From assembly GCA_964638715.1 (NCBI GenBank), contig CAZWZF010000019.1:1-64000 (forward strand): a DNA stretch of 64,000 nucleotides. The letters are read 5' to 3'. This document shows, one piece after another, positions 16,788 through 26,200 of this stretch (the stretch's first letter is position 1; each line of letters begins with the position of its first letter). The translations under genes and the position numbers were made by a program. This DNA is from JBAXQQ01 sp037131695. GTDB lineage: Bacteria > Armatimonadota > Hebobacteria > CAIYQO01. The notes below the pieces were generated by a model. The model was not told where the DNA came from. It worked only from the letters and a program-made list of their open reading frames with translations, and made no database searches.

Positions 16788-17591
16788 TTATCGTCTGTGT
16801 TTATGTTTAGTCTTCTTTGCGACTTTATGTTTGGTTAACTTCGGTTTTTTTCTGCTGACTTTTTCATGTTTATGCTTTGTATTTTTTTTGTGTTTGTCAG
16901 CCGTTGTTTTATGGGATGTTAATGCCGGGGTACCGCCATTGTTAAATATTCGTCGTGCGCCTACCAGACGGTTGCTGTAATATTCGTCGCTTAACGGGGT
17001 AACCACAACTCTGCCGGCACCGGATGACGCATGAACGAAATTACCGTTGCTGGTATATATTCCCACGTGACCTATTCTTGCACTGGTGGTATGAAAGAAT
17101 AACAGGTCGCCTTTTTTAAGTTGATTGCGGCTTACCGGAATACCGGTGTTGGATAATGCTGCGGCATTGTGCGGTACATCGCGGCCCATGTCGCGCATTA
17201 CACGGTAAACTAAACCGCTGCAATCCATACCACGACTGGATATACCACCACGTGAATATGGGGTACCCAGAAATGCAAGAGCAGTGTTAACAGCACGGTC
17301 AGCGGAAGTCTGGCTTGCCTGGAATGCTTTTGCCCGCATATTCATCACATGACGGTAGCGTGGAACATGTGATACTTTTTTATAACTTAATGTTTTCTTA
17401 TGTTTTCGGTTTTTTTTCGGTGATAATCTTTTGCTGGTGTGTTTTTGTTTACTGTGTTTCGAAACTTTTACTGTATGTTTTACATGGCTATGATTTACCC
17501 GACGAGCATACAGATTACCTGTAAAAGCTGCCAACAGTAAAACTAAAATAATCACCCGCAATATAACAGTTATCGTATTTTTAAAAATCAT
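16788..17591 (-). CDS. NlpC/P60-family cell-wall peptidase
   Basis: The product (267 aa) has a signal peptide (VILRVIILVLLLAAFTGNLYA), a Lys/His-rich basic linker (about 31-78), an NlpC/P60 domain (about 98-216) and a Lys/His-rich tail. The catalytic triad is visible: C124 in GMDCSGLVYR, H175 in RIGHVGIY and H187 in NFVHASS. The family cleaves peptide stems of peptidoglycan, usually gamma-D-Glu-diaminopimelate bonds. The basic flanks may bind the anionic wall or DNA. I chose the ATG at 17591 over the one at 17636 because GGGAGG lies 5 nt before it and the signal peptide starts there. A canonical promoter lies upstream. Confidence 0.9.
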   Translation of the reverse strand: MIFKNTITVILRVIILVLLLAAFTGNLYARRVNHSHVKHTVKVSKHSKQKHTSKRLSPKKNRKHKKTLSYKKVSHVPRYRHVMNMRAKAFQASQTSADRAVNTALAFLGTPYSRGGISSRGMDCSGLVYRVMRDMGRDVPHNAAALSNTGIPVSRNQLKKGDLLFFHTTSARIGHVGIYTSNGNFVHASSGAGRVVVTPLSDEYYSNRLVGARRIFNNGGTPALTSHKTTADKHKKNTKHKHEKVSRKKPKLTKHKVAKKTKHKHRR

Positions 17592-17600
17592 TAATCCTCC

Positions 17601-17617
17601 CTCGGGGTTATCCCGAG
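17601..17617 (-). promoter_or_regulatory. Short hairpin next to the ribosome site of the peptidase gene
   Basis: CTCGGG and CCCGAG form a 6-bp stem with a 5-nt loop directly 5' of the GGGAGG ribosome site in the leader of the NlpC/P60 mRNA. It could limit translation, but the stem is short and this is only a structural observation. Confidence 0.3.
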
Positions 17618-17626
17618 TACGGGAAG

Positions 17627-17655
17627 AGTATACCAATTGAAATAACCGTTGTCAA
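17627..17655 (-). promoter_or_regulatory. Sigma-70-type promoter of the NlpC/P60 gene
   Basis: On the minus strand TTGACA (17655-17650), a 17-nt spacer and TATACT (17632-17627) match the consensus at 11 of 12 positions. The start site would lie near 17620, about 30 nt before the ATG at 17591. Confidence 0.75.
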
Positions 17656-17701
17656 CCCCTGACTTATCCACAACCCTTTATATAGTGTGGATAACTTTTT
17701 G

Positions 17702-17721
17702 ACACCACACAGGTGTAGTGT
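17702..17721. terminator. Candidate hairpin after the ABC importer operon
   Basis: ACACCACA and TGTAGTGT can pair at 7 of 8 positions around a CAGG loop, about 40 bp past the permease stop. On the minus strand it is followed by CAAAAAG instead of a T run, so a terminator role is uncertain. Confidence 0.35.
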
Positions 17722-17757
17722 TTGACATGGAAATGGTGGCAAATAGAGGGTGCGGTT

Positions 17758-18753
17758 TTACTGTCGTTTCAGCAAATAAAGGAAGAATAGGCAGCCAATA
17801 ATACTGGTTACTACACCGATGGGGATTTCCTGATCTGGTAATGTAATACGTGCCGCGATGTCTGCCCAGGTTAGCAGAATACCGCCGCCAAGCATGCTGG
17901 CGGGGAGCAGGATACGGTGATTTGGACCGGTGATGATGCGCATGATATGAGGCACAATTAAACCGACAAACGCGATGATGCCGGTTACTGCTACCGTACC
18001 GGATGCCAGCATTGCCGCAGTGAATAACAGTATCAATCGGACTTTTTCTATCGGTATTCCCAGATAATGTGCTGTTTCATCACCTTGAGCCAAAATATTT
18101 AAATCGCGGGTGAATATGAAAGTTATCACTAATCCTACGATGGTGTATGGCAGCAATATCTGGCAATGGCTCCAGTCGCGATTTGCCAGGCTGCCCATCA
18201 GCCAATTCAATACAGTATGCAAATCTGTAGAACTGCGTCCCAATAAAAATGCGGTGGTTACCGCTGACAGCAATCCGCCTACTGCGATACCGGTAAGCAG
18301 CAATGTGCTGATTGGTACTTTTCCGCGTCGTTTTGACAGCAAATATACAATCATGGTGGCGGCTAACCCGCCGGCGAAAGAGCATAACCCGACCATATTG
18401 CCAGCAGAACTGAATCCGAGAAGAATTGCGGCAACACCACCAAGTGATGCGCCGGATGATACTCCGATGATATACGGGTCGGCCATCGGGTTGTGGAATA
18501 TCGACTGCATCAGCATGCCGGATACCGCTAAAGATGCACCAGCGAGGATTGCCAGTACAATGCGCGGCAGCCGAATAGACCAGATGATGATATCATTTGA
18601 GTTAGTTGAATCGTGTCCAAATATGTGGTCTTGCAGAACGGACAATATATCAGTTACTTTTATGCTGACCGAACCCATGCCTATCGATATTATAGCACTG
18701 ACTATTAATAGTGCCGCAAGTATGAAGATGATTATCCATTCTTTTCTTTTCAT
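17758..18753 (-). CDS. FecCD/BtuC-type ABC importer permease
   Basis: The 331-aa product is a polytopic FecCD-family permease, with SIRLPRIVLAILAGASLAVSG and MQSIFHNPMADPYIIGVSSGASLGGVAA near the N-terminus and VTGIIAFVGLIVPHIMRIITGPNHRILLPAS near the C-terminus, all typical of BtuC/FhuB/HmuU. It forms the membrane channel for cobalamin, haem or ferric siderophores. The ATG overlaps the ATPase stop by 4 bp (ATGA). It is the last of three genes, in the order binding protein, ATPase, permease. Confidence 0.93.
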   Translation of the reverse strand: MKRKEWIIIFILAALLIVSAIISIGMGSVSIKVTDILSVLQDHIFGHDSTNSNDIIIWSIRLPRIVLAILAGASLAVSGMLMQSIFHNPMADPYIIGVSSGASLGGVAAILLGFSSAGNMVGLCSFAGGLAATMIVYLLSKRRGKVPISTLLLTGIAVGGLLSAVTTAFLLGRSSTDLHTVLNWLMGSLANRDWSHCQILLPYTIVGLVITFIFTRDLNILAQGDETAHYLGIPIEKVRLILLFTAAMLASGTVAVTGIIAFVGLIVPHIMRIITGPNHRILLPASMLGGGILLTWADIAARITLPDQEIPIGVVTSIIGCLFFLYLLKRQ

Positions 18754-19562
18754 TCTTCCGGCTCCAGATTAATTATCGGTGCCCGCGTCACCAAGATATG
18801 CGGCTGTCCGCTATGAGGATTTTGCGCTACGCATACCAGCGCGCCATATACCGACAGCAGGTTTTCTTCTGTTACTACTTCGGTTGCTGTACCGCTGGTG
18901 AATATTCGTCCTTCAGAAAACAGCGCGATTCGCGGACAATATTCCGCTGCCAGGTTAATATCATGTGATATGCAGATGGTACCGATGCCGTGCTCTTCGC
19001 TCAATTTTCGCAATAGTGTGAAAATATCCAATTGGTGTCCGATATCCAGATGGGCGGTAGGTTCATCCAATAATAATATACGCGGCTGCTGTGCCAATGC
19101 CCGGGCGATGATTACCCGCTGCAATTCACCGGATGACAGGTGGTCGATGCACCTTTTCGCGAGATGGGCAACATCAGCAAGTTCCATGGCGGTGTCAACG
19201 GCTTCAGCGTCTGCTTTGCCGGGTGATTTGAATCTGCCCAGGTGCGGGTGGCGTCCCAACTCAACTATTTCACGCACGGTGAAACTAAAAGTGGGGTGGG
19301 TGACTGCGGGAACAACGGCTATTAAACGTGCCTGCTGCTGGCGGGTGAATGAATTAATGGGTTTTTCCATCAGTTTAATGTTGCCGGATGAGAGGTGAAG
19401 CAAACCGGTTATTGCTCTTAACAGGGTACTTTTTCCCGAACCGTTTGGACCGATAACACCCAGAAAATCGCCGGATTTCAGCGTCAGGTCAACCCCGCGC
19501 AGAATATCGCGCTCACCATAACCGCCAGAAACATTTTCAACTGTCAGCAAAACATCGGTCAT
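18750..19562 (-). CDS. FecE/BtuD-type ABC importer ATPase
   Basis: The 270-aa ATPase has Walker A GPNGSGKST (about 38-46), Q-loop region VPAVTHPTFSFTVREIVELGRHPH, signature LSSGELQR, Walker B ILLLDEPTAHLD and switch His in CISHD. This is the FecE/HmuV/BtuD pattern. It energises uptake through the adjacent permease. The stop of the binding-protein gene overlaps its start by 1 bp, so the three genes are one translational unit. Confidence 0.94.
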   Translation of the reverse strand: MTDVLLTVENVSGGYGERDILRGVDLTLKSGDFLGVIGPNGSGKSTLLRAITGLLHLSSGNIKLMEKPINSFTRQQQARLIAVVPAVTHPTFSFTVREIVELGRHPHLGRFKSPGKADAEAVDTAMELADVAHLAKRCIDHLSSGELQRVIIARALAQQPRILLLDEPTAHLDIGHQLDIFTLLRKLSEEHGIGTICISHDINLAAEYCPRIALFSEGRIFTSGTATEVVTEENLLSVYGALVCVAQNPHSGQPHILVTRAPIINLEPEE

Positions 19563-20491
19563 TATTTAATCCAGGCGGGTGTTTTTATAATCTTCGGGTA
19601 CAGGCTGTAGGCAATCAGCCACAAACCTTTTGATAATCGCGGACCAGGCAGGGTAGTCATATCTTCATCTAAAATATATACACGACCATTTTTTACTGCA
19701 TTCATATTTTCCCAGCGTTTGTCTGCCCGCATTTTTGCAATTAAATCTTTCGCGGTGACATTTTTCATGGTACCCATTGCCACGGTGGTGATTATTACAT
19801 CGGGGTTGGATGATACTACCATCTCCAATGATAATTGCGGCCAGGGTTTATTTGTCTTGGCGGCGATATTTTTACCGCCTGCTTTGGTTATCATATTATC
19901 AATATGCGACCCGGTGCCGGCACTGAATAATGAATCGTAAGGCGGGAATAAAAATAAAACTTTTAAACGTTTGCTGTCAGGTATCTTTGCTACTGTTGTT
20001 TCGACATATTTTATCTCAGTTTTCATTTTTTCTACAGTTTTTTTTGCCTGCTCTGAACATCCAATAACATTGCCGATGGTTATAATATCGCGCAGAGTTG
20101 TGGGGATATCAACAGCATCAACTGTCATTATTTTCAATCCTGATTTTTCCATTTGCGAAATAGCGTCAAGGTTGTTTCCGCGTGAGGCAATGATTAAGTC
20201 TGGTTTTAACGAAGATATTTTCTCTACGTTTGGTTTTAAATAATCGCCAATTTTTGGCAGCTTCAATGCTTGCGGTGGATAGTCGCAAAACATTGTGTCT
20301 GCTATTACGCGTTTACCGGCACCAATTTCAAATAAAATTTCGGTAACATTTGGCGCCATGGAAATTATACGCTGTGGTACTGAATTAATTGTTATAACCT
20401 TGCCGCGCGAATCAGTAATCTTTACCGGTCCAGCAGCATAAACAGTTAATATAGATAAAAATATTGTTAAAACCAGGAAAAAACGCATCAT
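19562..20491 (-). CDS. Periplasmic binding protein of a cobalamin/iron-complex ABC importer
   Basis: The product has a signal peptide (MRFFLVLTIFLSILTVYA) and a helical-backbone (TroA/BtuF-type) binding-protein fold: KITDSRGKVITI, RIISMAPNVTEILFEIGAGKRVIADTMFCDYPPQA, LKPDLIIAS and the second lobe from about residue 170. The SMAPNVTEI and CDYPPQA pair is very like BtuF, so cobalamin is the best guess, but siderophore or haem binding proteins are close relatives. No cobalamin riboswitch is visible upstream. I use the ATG at 20491 rather than the TTG at 20506 because it starts the signal peptide. If the substrate is cobalamin, it may serve the URO-D-type proteins further right. Confidence 0.88.
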   Translation of the reverse strand: MMRFFLVLTIFLSILTVYAAGPVKITDSRGKVITINSVPQRIISMAPNVTEILFEIGAGKRVIADTMFCDYPPQALKLPKIGDYLKPNVEKISSLKPDLIIASRGNNLDAISQMEKSGLKIMTVDAVDIPTTLRDIITIGNVIGCSEQAKKTVEKMKTEIKYVETTVAKIPDSKRLKVLFLFPPYDSLFSAGTGSHIDNMITKAGGKNIAAKTNKPWPQLSLEMVVSSNPDVIITTVAMGTMKNVTAKDLIAKMRADKRWENMNAVKNGRVYILDEDMTTLPGPRLSKGLWLIAYSLYPKIIKTPAWIK

Positions 20492-20543
20492 AATACCCCG
20501 CGCCAAATCTTAACTGTATACCGGGTGATAGTCAAGAGCGACG

Positions 20544-20623
20544 GAATTGACAATTGACGATTGACAATTGAAAATTAAACTGAAAACTAAAAACTAAAAA
20601 CTGAAAACTGAAAACTGAAAACT
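20544..20623. repeat. Tandem simple repeats upstream of the SDR gene
   Basis: AATTGACAATTGACGATTGACAATTG-like units fill 20544-20577 and are followed by about 6.4 copies of a 7-bp unit ACTRAAA (20579-20623). Related strings occur at 27151-27178 (ATTGTCAACTGTCAATTGTC type), so these are dispersed intergenic low-complexity repeats. Confidence 0.8.
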
Positions 20624-20637
20624 TTTATAACTTTTGG

Positions 20638-20643
20638 TATAAT
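20638..20643 (+). promoter_or_regulatory. -10 element directly before the SDR start codon
   Basis: A perfect TATAAT ends 5 nt before the ATG at 20649, and no good Shine-Dalgarno sequence fits between them. If used, the transcript would start at or next to the ATG, so the mRNA would be leaderless. No good -35 box is visible in the repeat upstream. Confidence 0.45.
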
Positions 20644-20648
20644 AAGGC

Positions 20649-21404
20649 ATGAATAGTAATCTTGCTGGCAAGACGGCTTTAATTACTGGTGCGGCGGTAC
20701 GGTTGGGACGCGCGACGGCGTTGGCACTTGGGGAACAAGGCGTTAATGTTGTCGTGCATTACAACAGGTCACTTGCCGAAGCTGGGTCATTACACGATGA
20801 ATTGATTTCATCCGGGGTGAAAAGCTGGCTGGTACAGGCAGATTTGTTGGTTGATGATGATTTGCAGGGATTAATTCCGCGTGTACAGGAAATTACAGGT
20901 GGATTTGATATCCTTATTAATAACGCATCCATATTTCCGCCGGATACTATGAGCGGCATGACTTTTGAAAGTGTTATGCATAATATGCGCGTAAATGCCT
21001 GGGCACCGTATTTGTTGGGACGTGATTTTGCAAAATATTGCAAAACCGGGAATATCATAAACTTTCTCGATGCGCGATTGCCCGGATATGATTGGCAGCA
21101 CGCGTCATACACCCTTAGCAAGCACACCCTGGCTCTGCTGACACGAATGACGGCGTTGGAATACGCACCGGATATTCGGGTAAACGCTGTTGCTCCCGGA
21201 TTGATATTACCGCCGCCAGGTAAAGACGAATCATTTTTGGAGCCGTTAATTCCGTTAGTGCCATTGGGCAGGCACGGCACCGCAGAAGAGATTGCCCAAG
21301 CAGTAATATATTTGCTGCAAAACGAATTTATCACCGGTGAAACTGTATATATTGATGGTGGAAGACACCTGAAGGAGCCGTCACATGGATCAAATACATA
21401 TTAA
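20649..21404 (+). CDS. Short-chain dehydrogenase, pteridine-reductase/FolM-like
   Basis: The 251-aa SDR has the cofactor motif TGAAVRLGRATALALGEQG, in which the Arg in place of the usual second glycine region is typical of NADPH-dependent pteridine reductases. It also has NNASIFPP, the catalytic YTLSK (Tyr and Lys four apart) and VNAVAPGLILPPPG. Such enzymes reduce dihydrofolate or dihydromonapterin. The folB gene overlaps its 3' end by 20 bp, which supports a pterin or folate role. FolM-like dihydromonapterin reductase is the most likely function; a different ketone substrate cannot be excluded. Confidence 0.85.
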   Translation: MNSNLAGKTALITGAAVRLGRATALALGEQGVNVVVHYNRSLAEAGSLHDELISSGVKSWLVQADLLVDDDLQGLIPRVQEITGGFDILINNASIFPPDTMSGMTFESVMHNMRVNAWAPYLLGRDFAKYCKTGNIINFLDARLPGYDWQHASYTLSKHTLALLTRMTALEYAPDIRVNAVAPGLILPPPGKDESFLEPLIPLVPLGRHGTAEEIAQAVIYLLQNEFITGETVYIDGGRHLKEPSHGSNTY

Positions 21405-21735
21405 TGACCTGCGGGTAAATGCGATAATTGGTGTTTATGAAAATGAACGCGTTACCCGTCAGCCACTGATTATCAATGTAACATTGAATACCGATATTTC
21501 AAAAGCCGCCATTACTGATGATCTGGGGGATGCTGTTGACTATGATGATTTGGCGAAAGAAATCACCAATGCAGCGCAAAATACCAGTTGCCAATTAATA
21601 GAAACTTTGGCGGTAAAATTAGCAAATATTTGTCTGGCAAATAAAAAAGTAAATAGCGTGACGATAAAAATTGAGAAACCTGGTGCTATTGCAAATGCCC
21701 GCAGTTCGGCGGTAGTAATCAGTCGTGGAAAATGA
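21385..21735 (+). CDS. folB: Dihydroneopterin aldolase
   Basis: The 116-aa length is normal for FolB. The product shows IHINDLRVNAIIGVYENERVTRQPLIINV near the N-terminus (with the substrate-binding Glu region), VDYDDLAKEI, LIETLAVKLAN and the catalytic-lysine segment VTIKIEKPGAI. FolB splits dihydroneopterin into hydroxymethyl-dihydropterin and glycolaldehyde, a step of folate synthesis in the cytoplasm. The ATG lies within the upstream SDR gene (20 bp overlap), so the pair is translationally coupled. Confidence 0.92.
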   Translation: MDQIHINDLRVNAIIGVYENERVTRQPLIINVTLNTDISKAAITDDLGDAVDYDDLAKEITNAAQNTSCQLIETLAVKLANICLANKKVNSVTIKIEKPGAIANARSSAVVISRGK

Positions 21736-21824
21736 TATAATTTTATCGATAGGTAGTTTATTAATTACCTTATTCGCAAATATTGCAGTACAATTATAGA
21801 AACAGAAAAGGAAAAATAACCTAT

Positions 21825-22280
21825 ATGGTAACCGGATCACAATTAGGCAGGCCAGTTATAATATTAATGATTGAAGACAACCCGGGTGACGTGTTGTTGA
21901 CGATGGAAGCATTGAAGGAAGTTAAAATTCGCAACACTGTACATGTTGCGAAGGATGGCGTTGAAGGTATCGAATTTCTTCATCGCCAGGGACAATTCGC
22001 CGATGCACCGCGTCCAGATATAATCCTGTTAGACCTTAACCTGCCCCGCAAGGATGGGCGCGAGGTTCTTGCCGAGATTAAGGCAGACCCGGAGTTGCGC
22101 CGAATCCCGGTAGTTATTCTCACCACATCAACGGCAGAACAGGATGTATTAAAAACATATAACCTGCACGCAAATTGTTATATCACCAAGCCGGTAGACC
22201 TTGACCAGTTCATTTCAGTTGTACAGTCCATAGAAAATTTCTGGTTCTCTATTGTTAAATTGGCACCATCAGAACAATAG
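21825..22280 (+). CDS. Single-domain response regulator, Rcp1-like
   Basis: The product (about 151 aa) is only a receiver domain: the acidic pair in LMIEDNPGDVLLTMEAL, the phospho-acceptor Asp in DIILLDLNLPRKDGREVL, the Thr in VILTTST and the Lys in CYITKPVDLDQF. The NPGDVLL and LNLPRKDGREVL wording matches the Rcp1/CheY-like group that works with phytochrome-type or PAS histidine kinases. There is no output domain and no kinase in the window, so it is an orphan here. The ATG at 21825 is chosen over a TTG at 21783. Its stop codon coincides with the left end of a palindromic element. Confidence 0.9.
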   Translation: MVTGSQLGRPVIILMIEDNPGDVLLTMEALKEVKIRNTVHVAKDGVEGIEFLHRQGQFADAPRPDIILLDLNLPRKDGREVLAEIKADPELRRIPVVILTTSTAEQDVLKTYNLHANCYITKPVDLDQFISVVQSIENFWFSIVKLAPSEQ

Positions 22281-22441
22281 ACTTGTCCGGAAATAAGGAA
22301 TGAGTAGATTTTGAGGCTATTTTTTCGTCAGACAAGGCGTTTATTTTTCACTTTATCTGGATTGATAAATGTAGAATAAACAACGCTGTATGGCGGAAAA
22401 AGAGTCCAAAAAATGCCATTATTTATTTTCGGACATGTCTA
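22278..22441. mobile_element. 164-bp palindromic MITE-like element
   Basis: The ends TAGACTTGTCCGGAAATAA (22278-22296) and TTATTTTCGGACATGTCTA (22423-22441) are inverted repeats with 17 of 19 positions matching. The inverted similarity continues, with gaps, to the centre, where TTTATC (22352-22357) and GATAAA (22364-22369) flank a 6-nt loop. The whole unit can therefore fold into one long hairpin and encodes no protein. Terminal inverted repeats and short length fit a miniature inverted-repeat element moved by a transposase elsewhere. It directly abuts, and partly supplies, the stop codon of the response-regulator gene, and may also act as its terminator. Confidence 0.7.
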
Positions 22442-22503
22442 ATAATCGGAAAAGAGTAAATATTGGTTAATATTTTAAATAATCCTGTTGAATCGAGAAA
22501 AAT

Positions 22504-23259
22504 TTGGAAATAACTGCTAATTGCATTATTACTGCATTTGACCTTGAAACAACGGGATTATCTGCCAGTTGGGACAGGATAGTAGAGTTGGGTGCCATTC
22601 GCTGGCAAAATGGCATTGAAATAGACAGCTACCAATGCCTGATAAATCCTCAGCGTCCCATGCCGCCAGCCGTTATCGAGGTTCATGGCATTACCGATGA
22701 CGATGTGAAAGACAGCCCGATTATCGAAGAAAAACTTTCAGAGTTTATCGATTTTTTGCAGACAGATATCGTCGTGGCGCACAACGCCCGTTTTGATATC
22801 GGTTTTCTTCGTCAATCATGCCTGCGCGCCGGTATCGCCATGCCGTCACTGCATTATATAGACACCTGCGCTCTCGCACGCCGCACTTTCCCCGGTCTCA
22901 CCAGTTACAGCCTGCCCACTCTGCGCGACCATTTTGGCTTGGGCGGCACTGTATCCCACCGTGCCATGGAAGATACCCGCGTCTGCCTGCAGCTATTTCT
23001 GCTGTGCATCGACAACGGCGGAGTAATTCGCGAATATTTCAATGAAGGCATGGAAGGCCTGCCCCAACACCTGGAAAGCGTAAAAACCGCCATAGCGGAA
23101 CACCGCGAAGTGATGATTGAATACTGCGACGGCAAAGGCCGGGTAACAAAGCGTCGAATATTACCCCTCGGAGTAGACGGCGGCATCCTGCAAGCCCACT
23201 GCACCCTCCGCAACGACAACCGGCATTTTAATATTGAAAGAATTCGAAGAGTTTGGTGA
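22504..23259 (+). CDS. DEDDh (DnaQ-type) 3'-5' exonuclease with WYL-like C-terminal domain
   Basis: Residues 1-175 form a DnaQ-like exonuclease with all five catalytic residues: D13 and E15 in AFDLETTG, D98 in VAHNARFDIGF, and H152 and D157 in VSHRAMEDT. The family removes nucleotides from 3' ends with two metal ions, as in the polymerase epsilon subunit. Residues about 190-251 (KTAIAEHREVMIEYCDGKG, RRILPLGV, LQAHCTLRNDNRHFNIERI) look like a WYL domain, a ligand- or nucleic-acid-sensing module common in phage-defence regulators. The start is a TTG, since a stop lies just upstream in frame and no ATG is near. It converges with the large ATPase gene, 25 bp apart. A repair or defence role is inferred. 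Confidence 0.85.
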   Translation: MEITANCIITAFDLETTGLSASWDRIVELGAIRWQNGIEIDSYQCLINPQRPMPPAVIEVHGITDDDVKDSPIIEEKLSEFIDFLQTDIVVAHNARFDIGFLRQSCLRAGIAMPSLHYIDTCALARRTFPGLTSYSLPTLRDHFGLGGTVSHRAMEDTRVCLQLFLLCIDNGGVIREYFNEGMEGLPQHLESVKTAIAEHREVMIEYCDGKGRVTKRRILPLGVDGGILQAHCTLRNDNRHFNIERIRRVW

Positions 23260-23284
23260 AATAAGAATTCGTAATTGCTTCTTC

Positions 23285-26200
23285 TCACTCAAACGTTAAA
23301 ACAGCTTCATCATTCAGATTGCCCATGGGGTCTAACCAGCGGTTTAGGGTGTTTTTTGCTTCTTTATGGGACAGGTCGCGGCCGCTTAGCTGGTACTTTA
23401 TTTCATTGGTTTTGCGGACGGCTACTGGCTGGCTGGATTGGTTCAGCCAGGTTATGAAGTTGTCGTCGAGGATTTCGGCAGTTAATTCTGCCTTGCCGCG
23501 GCTCCAATTAAGCAGCATCTGTGCTTTTTCGCGCATTTCGTCATTGGCGCGTTTCGTTCTTTCACGCAGTTTCTCGGTCCATTCGCTGTTTTGCAGGTGA
23601 ATTGCCGCGAGTGAAAGCGCGTCTTCTGCTGCCTGTTTTGCTTCTACCGTAGTTGGCATAGGCGAGGGGGTGTTGAATTGCGACCTGCAGCGCGGGCAGG
23701 TGAAGTCATGGAGCAGACCACCCGGGCAATATTTTTCGCGCGCCTGGGCAAGTATCGCCGGTGGAGCGTAAACATCTGCCGGCCAATCGGTATGAATTAA
23801 AGCCAGTCGGCGGGCAAGGCGAAAATCTGCGCTTTCGAAAATAGTTTTCAACTGCGCAACCTGCGCCTGGCCAAAGATAGATTCGTGCCAGACGCTGTAT
23901 TCGCGCTGGATAATCGCTTCTATTTCATTTGTCAGGGTGACTAATTCATCGATTCTGCCTAACGATTTATCGCCATTTGCCATGATCATGCGCAATTCAT
24001 TTATCTTGTTATCGGCATTGCCGCTGTATGTCAGGTGCAATATCTGGCCGATGCGTGATAATATTCCCTGTTTTTCTATCGCGTGTTTGATATTTTTAAC
24101 GCCGATGATAAATTCTTTGTCTCCGGCAGCTTCCAATACATCCAGCAGTGCTTCGGTATCAATATTCGTATCCATCATCTCTAAATTACTTATCAATTCA
24201 GATGATTCCCGCCAAATCCATGGGAGTGAATCATTGGTGCTGCACCATTCAGTTATAAAAAGGTCAAATCCGCCGCAATCAACTTTGCTTTTTTCAAGAA
24301 ATCGGCGCAAGGCAAAAATCGATAATTCGCTTAAACCAGCCGTTTCGCAGAGTTCTTTCAGTTTGATTCGGTGATCTACCCGTATTGTCGGCTGATTGCT
24401 GATGAATGTCAGGGTGTCTGAACGCGACAATGCTGTCAGCGGGTCGATTTGATGCATGAAAGAATCATAACCTGCCAGGGCGCCGGTGCGGACGGCGGTA
24501 TGAATAATTAACGACGATAATTCGCCGGGAAGGCCAAATGGCGATTTGTGCATCATGGCAATCATCTCCTTCAATGTCACAGCATTTGTTGATGCTTTAC
24601 TCATCATTTGAATAATTTCATCTGCCGGGACATTCAGCGTTAAACCGTCTTCATTTTCGATAACTGATTCTGACGGCAACAGGTATTGTCTGGTGTAGTG
24701 CATCAACGTTGATGATGTTGCTGATACTCCACCGGTGTCAATAACAAATTGGTGCAATTGACGTGCTATGGCACGCGGCGGGTCGCCGGCGGGTGCATAT
24801 TTTACCGCTCCGGCAAACCGTTCCATTAATCCTTTGGAAAACTGTGCGGATAGCATCTCTGTAATCGCGTCATATTTTCCTGCCATATCAATCGAATCGT
24901 TTCCTATCAGCCATTTTCCATCACGGTATAGATTGGTTAAAATCGTTATTGCTGGCACGCGCATTTCGTTGGCGCGTTCCTGGCATCGCTTGTTAGTTTT
25001 ATTTTCCAATGCGCTGCTGGCGGCAATCTTTTCATTAGCGGCGATTTCCCACGCGGCATATTCTGCCAATAATTCATATTCATCCCAGGCAATATCGCGC
25101 GGGGTAATAATAGCGGCACAGTTTTGTAATTCCATCGGCAGCGCGGTAAGTTCTTTAGTGAAATCACCCCTTAATCCGGGAAATACCATCGCCATTGCGC
25201 AATCATAGTTATCATCATGCAATATGCCATTGAAAATATCCGATAATGACTGGTTCGGCTTGTTTGCCATAACGATAGCACAATTTCTGACTGTATTCAT
25301 CCAATTAAATTGTACTGCTGTCGCATCAACACCAAAATTACCCAGCGGCCAATTTTCATATTTGCATGACGAAATTACGGTTTCATAAATCCGCCGGTCT
25401 CCCTTGAGAAAACTATTCATTACCTCATCAGCACGGGCAGCCGCCAAAATCCCGGCATCATCGTCGATATTAAGGCTGAATATCTCTTTTCCCGGGTCAG
25501 TATCACGTATGGCAGTTAAATGCGCGCCGCGTTTGCGGAGCCAGTGCAGGTTGTAAGATAGCAATTTTGTATCGTTTATCAATGAAGCTTTACCTAATTC
25601 TATTGTAATACCGGGCATCTCTGCCAGCGAAAATGCTGCCAGAGTTTTGATAGCTTTGCCGGCAATCGCCGGTTCCGGTGCGCGGGATGATAGATTCAAC
25701 AGTAATTCTGTTGCTGAGTATGTTTTAACGGCAGATGCACATCCGGTAAGGTCGTTCTGAACCGCGTCAAACAGTTGATCGATAGTTATTACATCTTCAC
25801 ATTCGCGATCCATCCATCCGGGTGCCAGGCTTTGCATGACCTGCACCAGGGTTCGATGCGGCGAAAGATGATTATTCACCATCTGCATGAATGTTTCCAA
25901 TGCATTTGGTATAAACGGCCAGGCATTGACTCTGTCAACTATTCCGTCTGTGGATATTGACTCCAGCATTTGGCGTAATTCCGGCTGGTTGCGCAGAATG
26001 AACATGCGGTTTCTGATTACATCAGTTATCTGTGATGGCTGCAGGGTATATTTTTTGAATCTGTCTTCTACCTGCCGCCATGAATGGAACTTCATCATGC
26101 CGGTATCAGATAAATTGCGCTGAAGCGCGCCGATGAACCATAAATTAGTTCGTTCTGTCATGCCGGCTATAAATTGTATGAATCCTGCATCTGCCTCGCG

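Noticed and set aside
20579..20623. CRISPR or iteron array from the ACTRAAA repeats
   Set aside because: The 7-bp units are contiguous without spacers and no replication gene is near; this is a simple sequence repeat.
20507..20648. Possible cobalamin riboswitch before the BtuF-like gene
   Set aside because: The gap is made of simple repeats and a short promoter-like part. No B12-box-like sequence or complex fold was seen.
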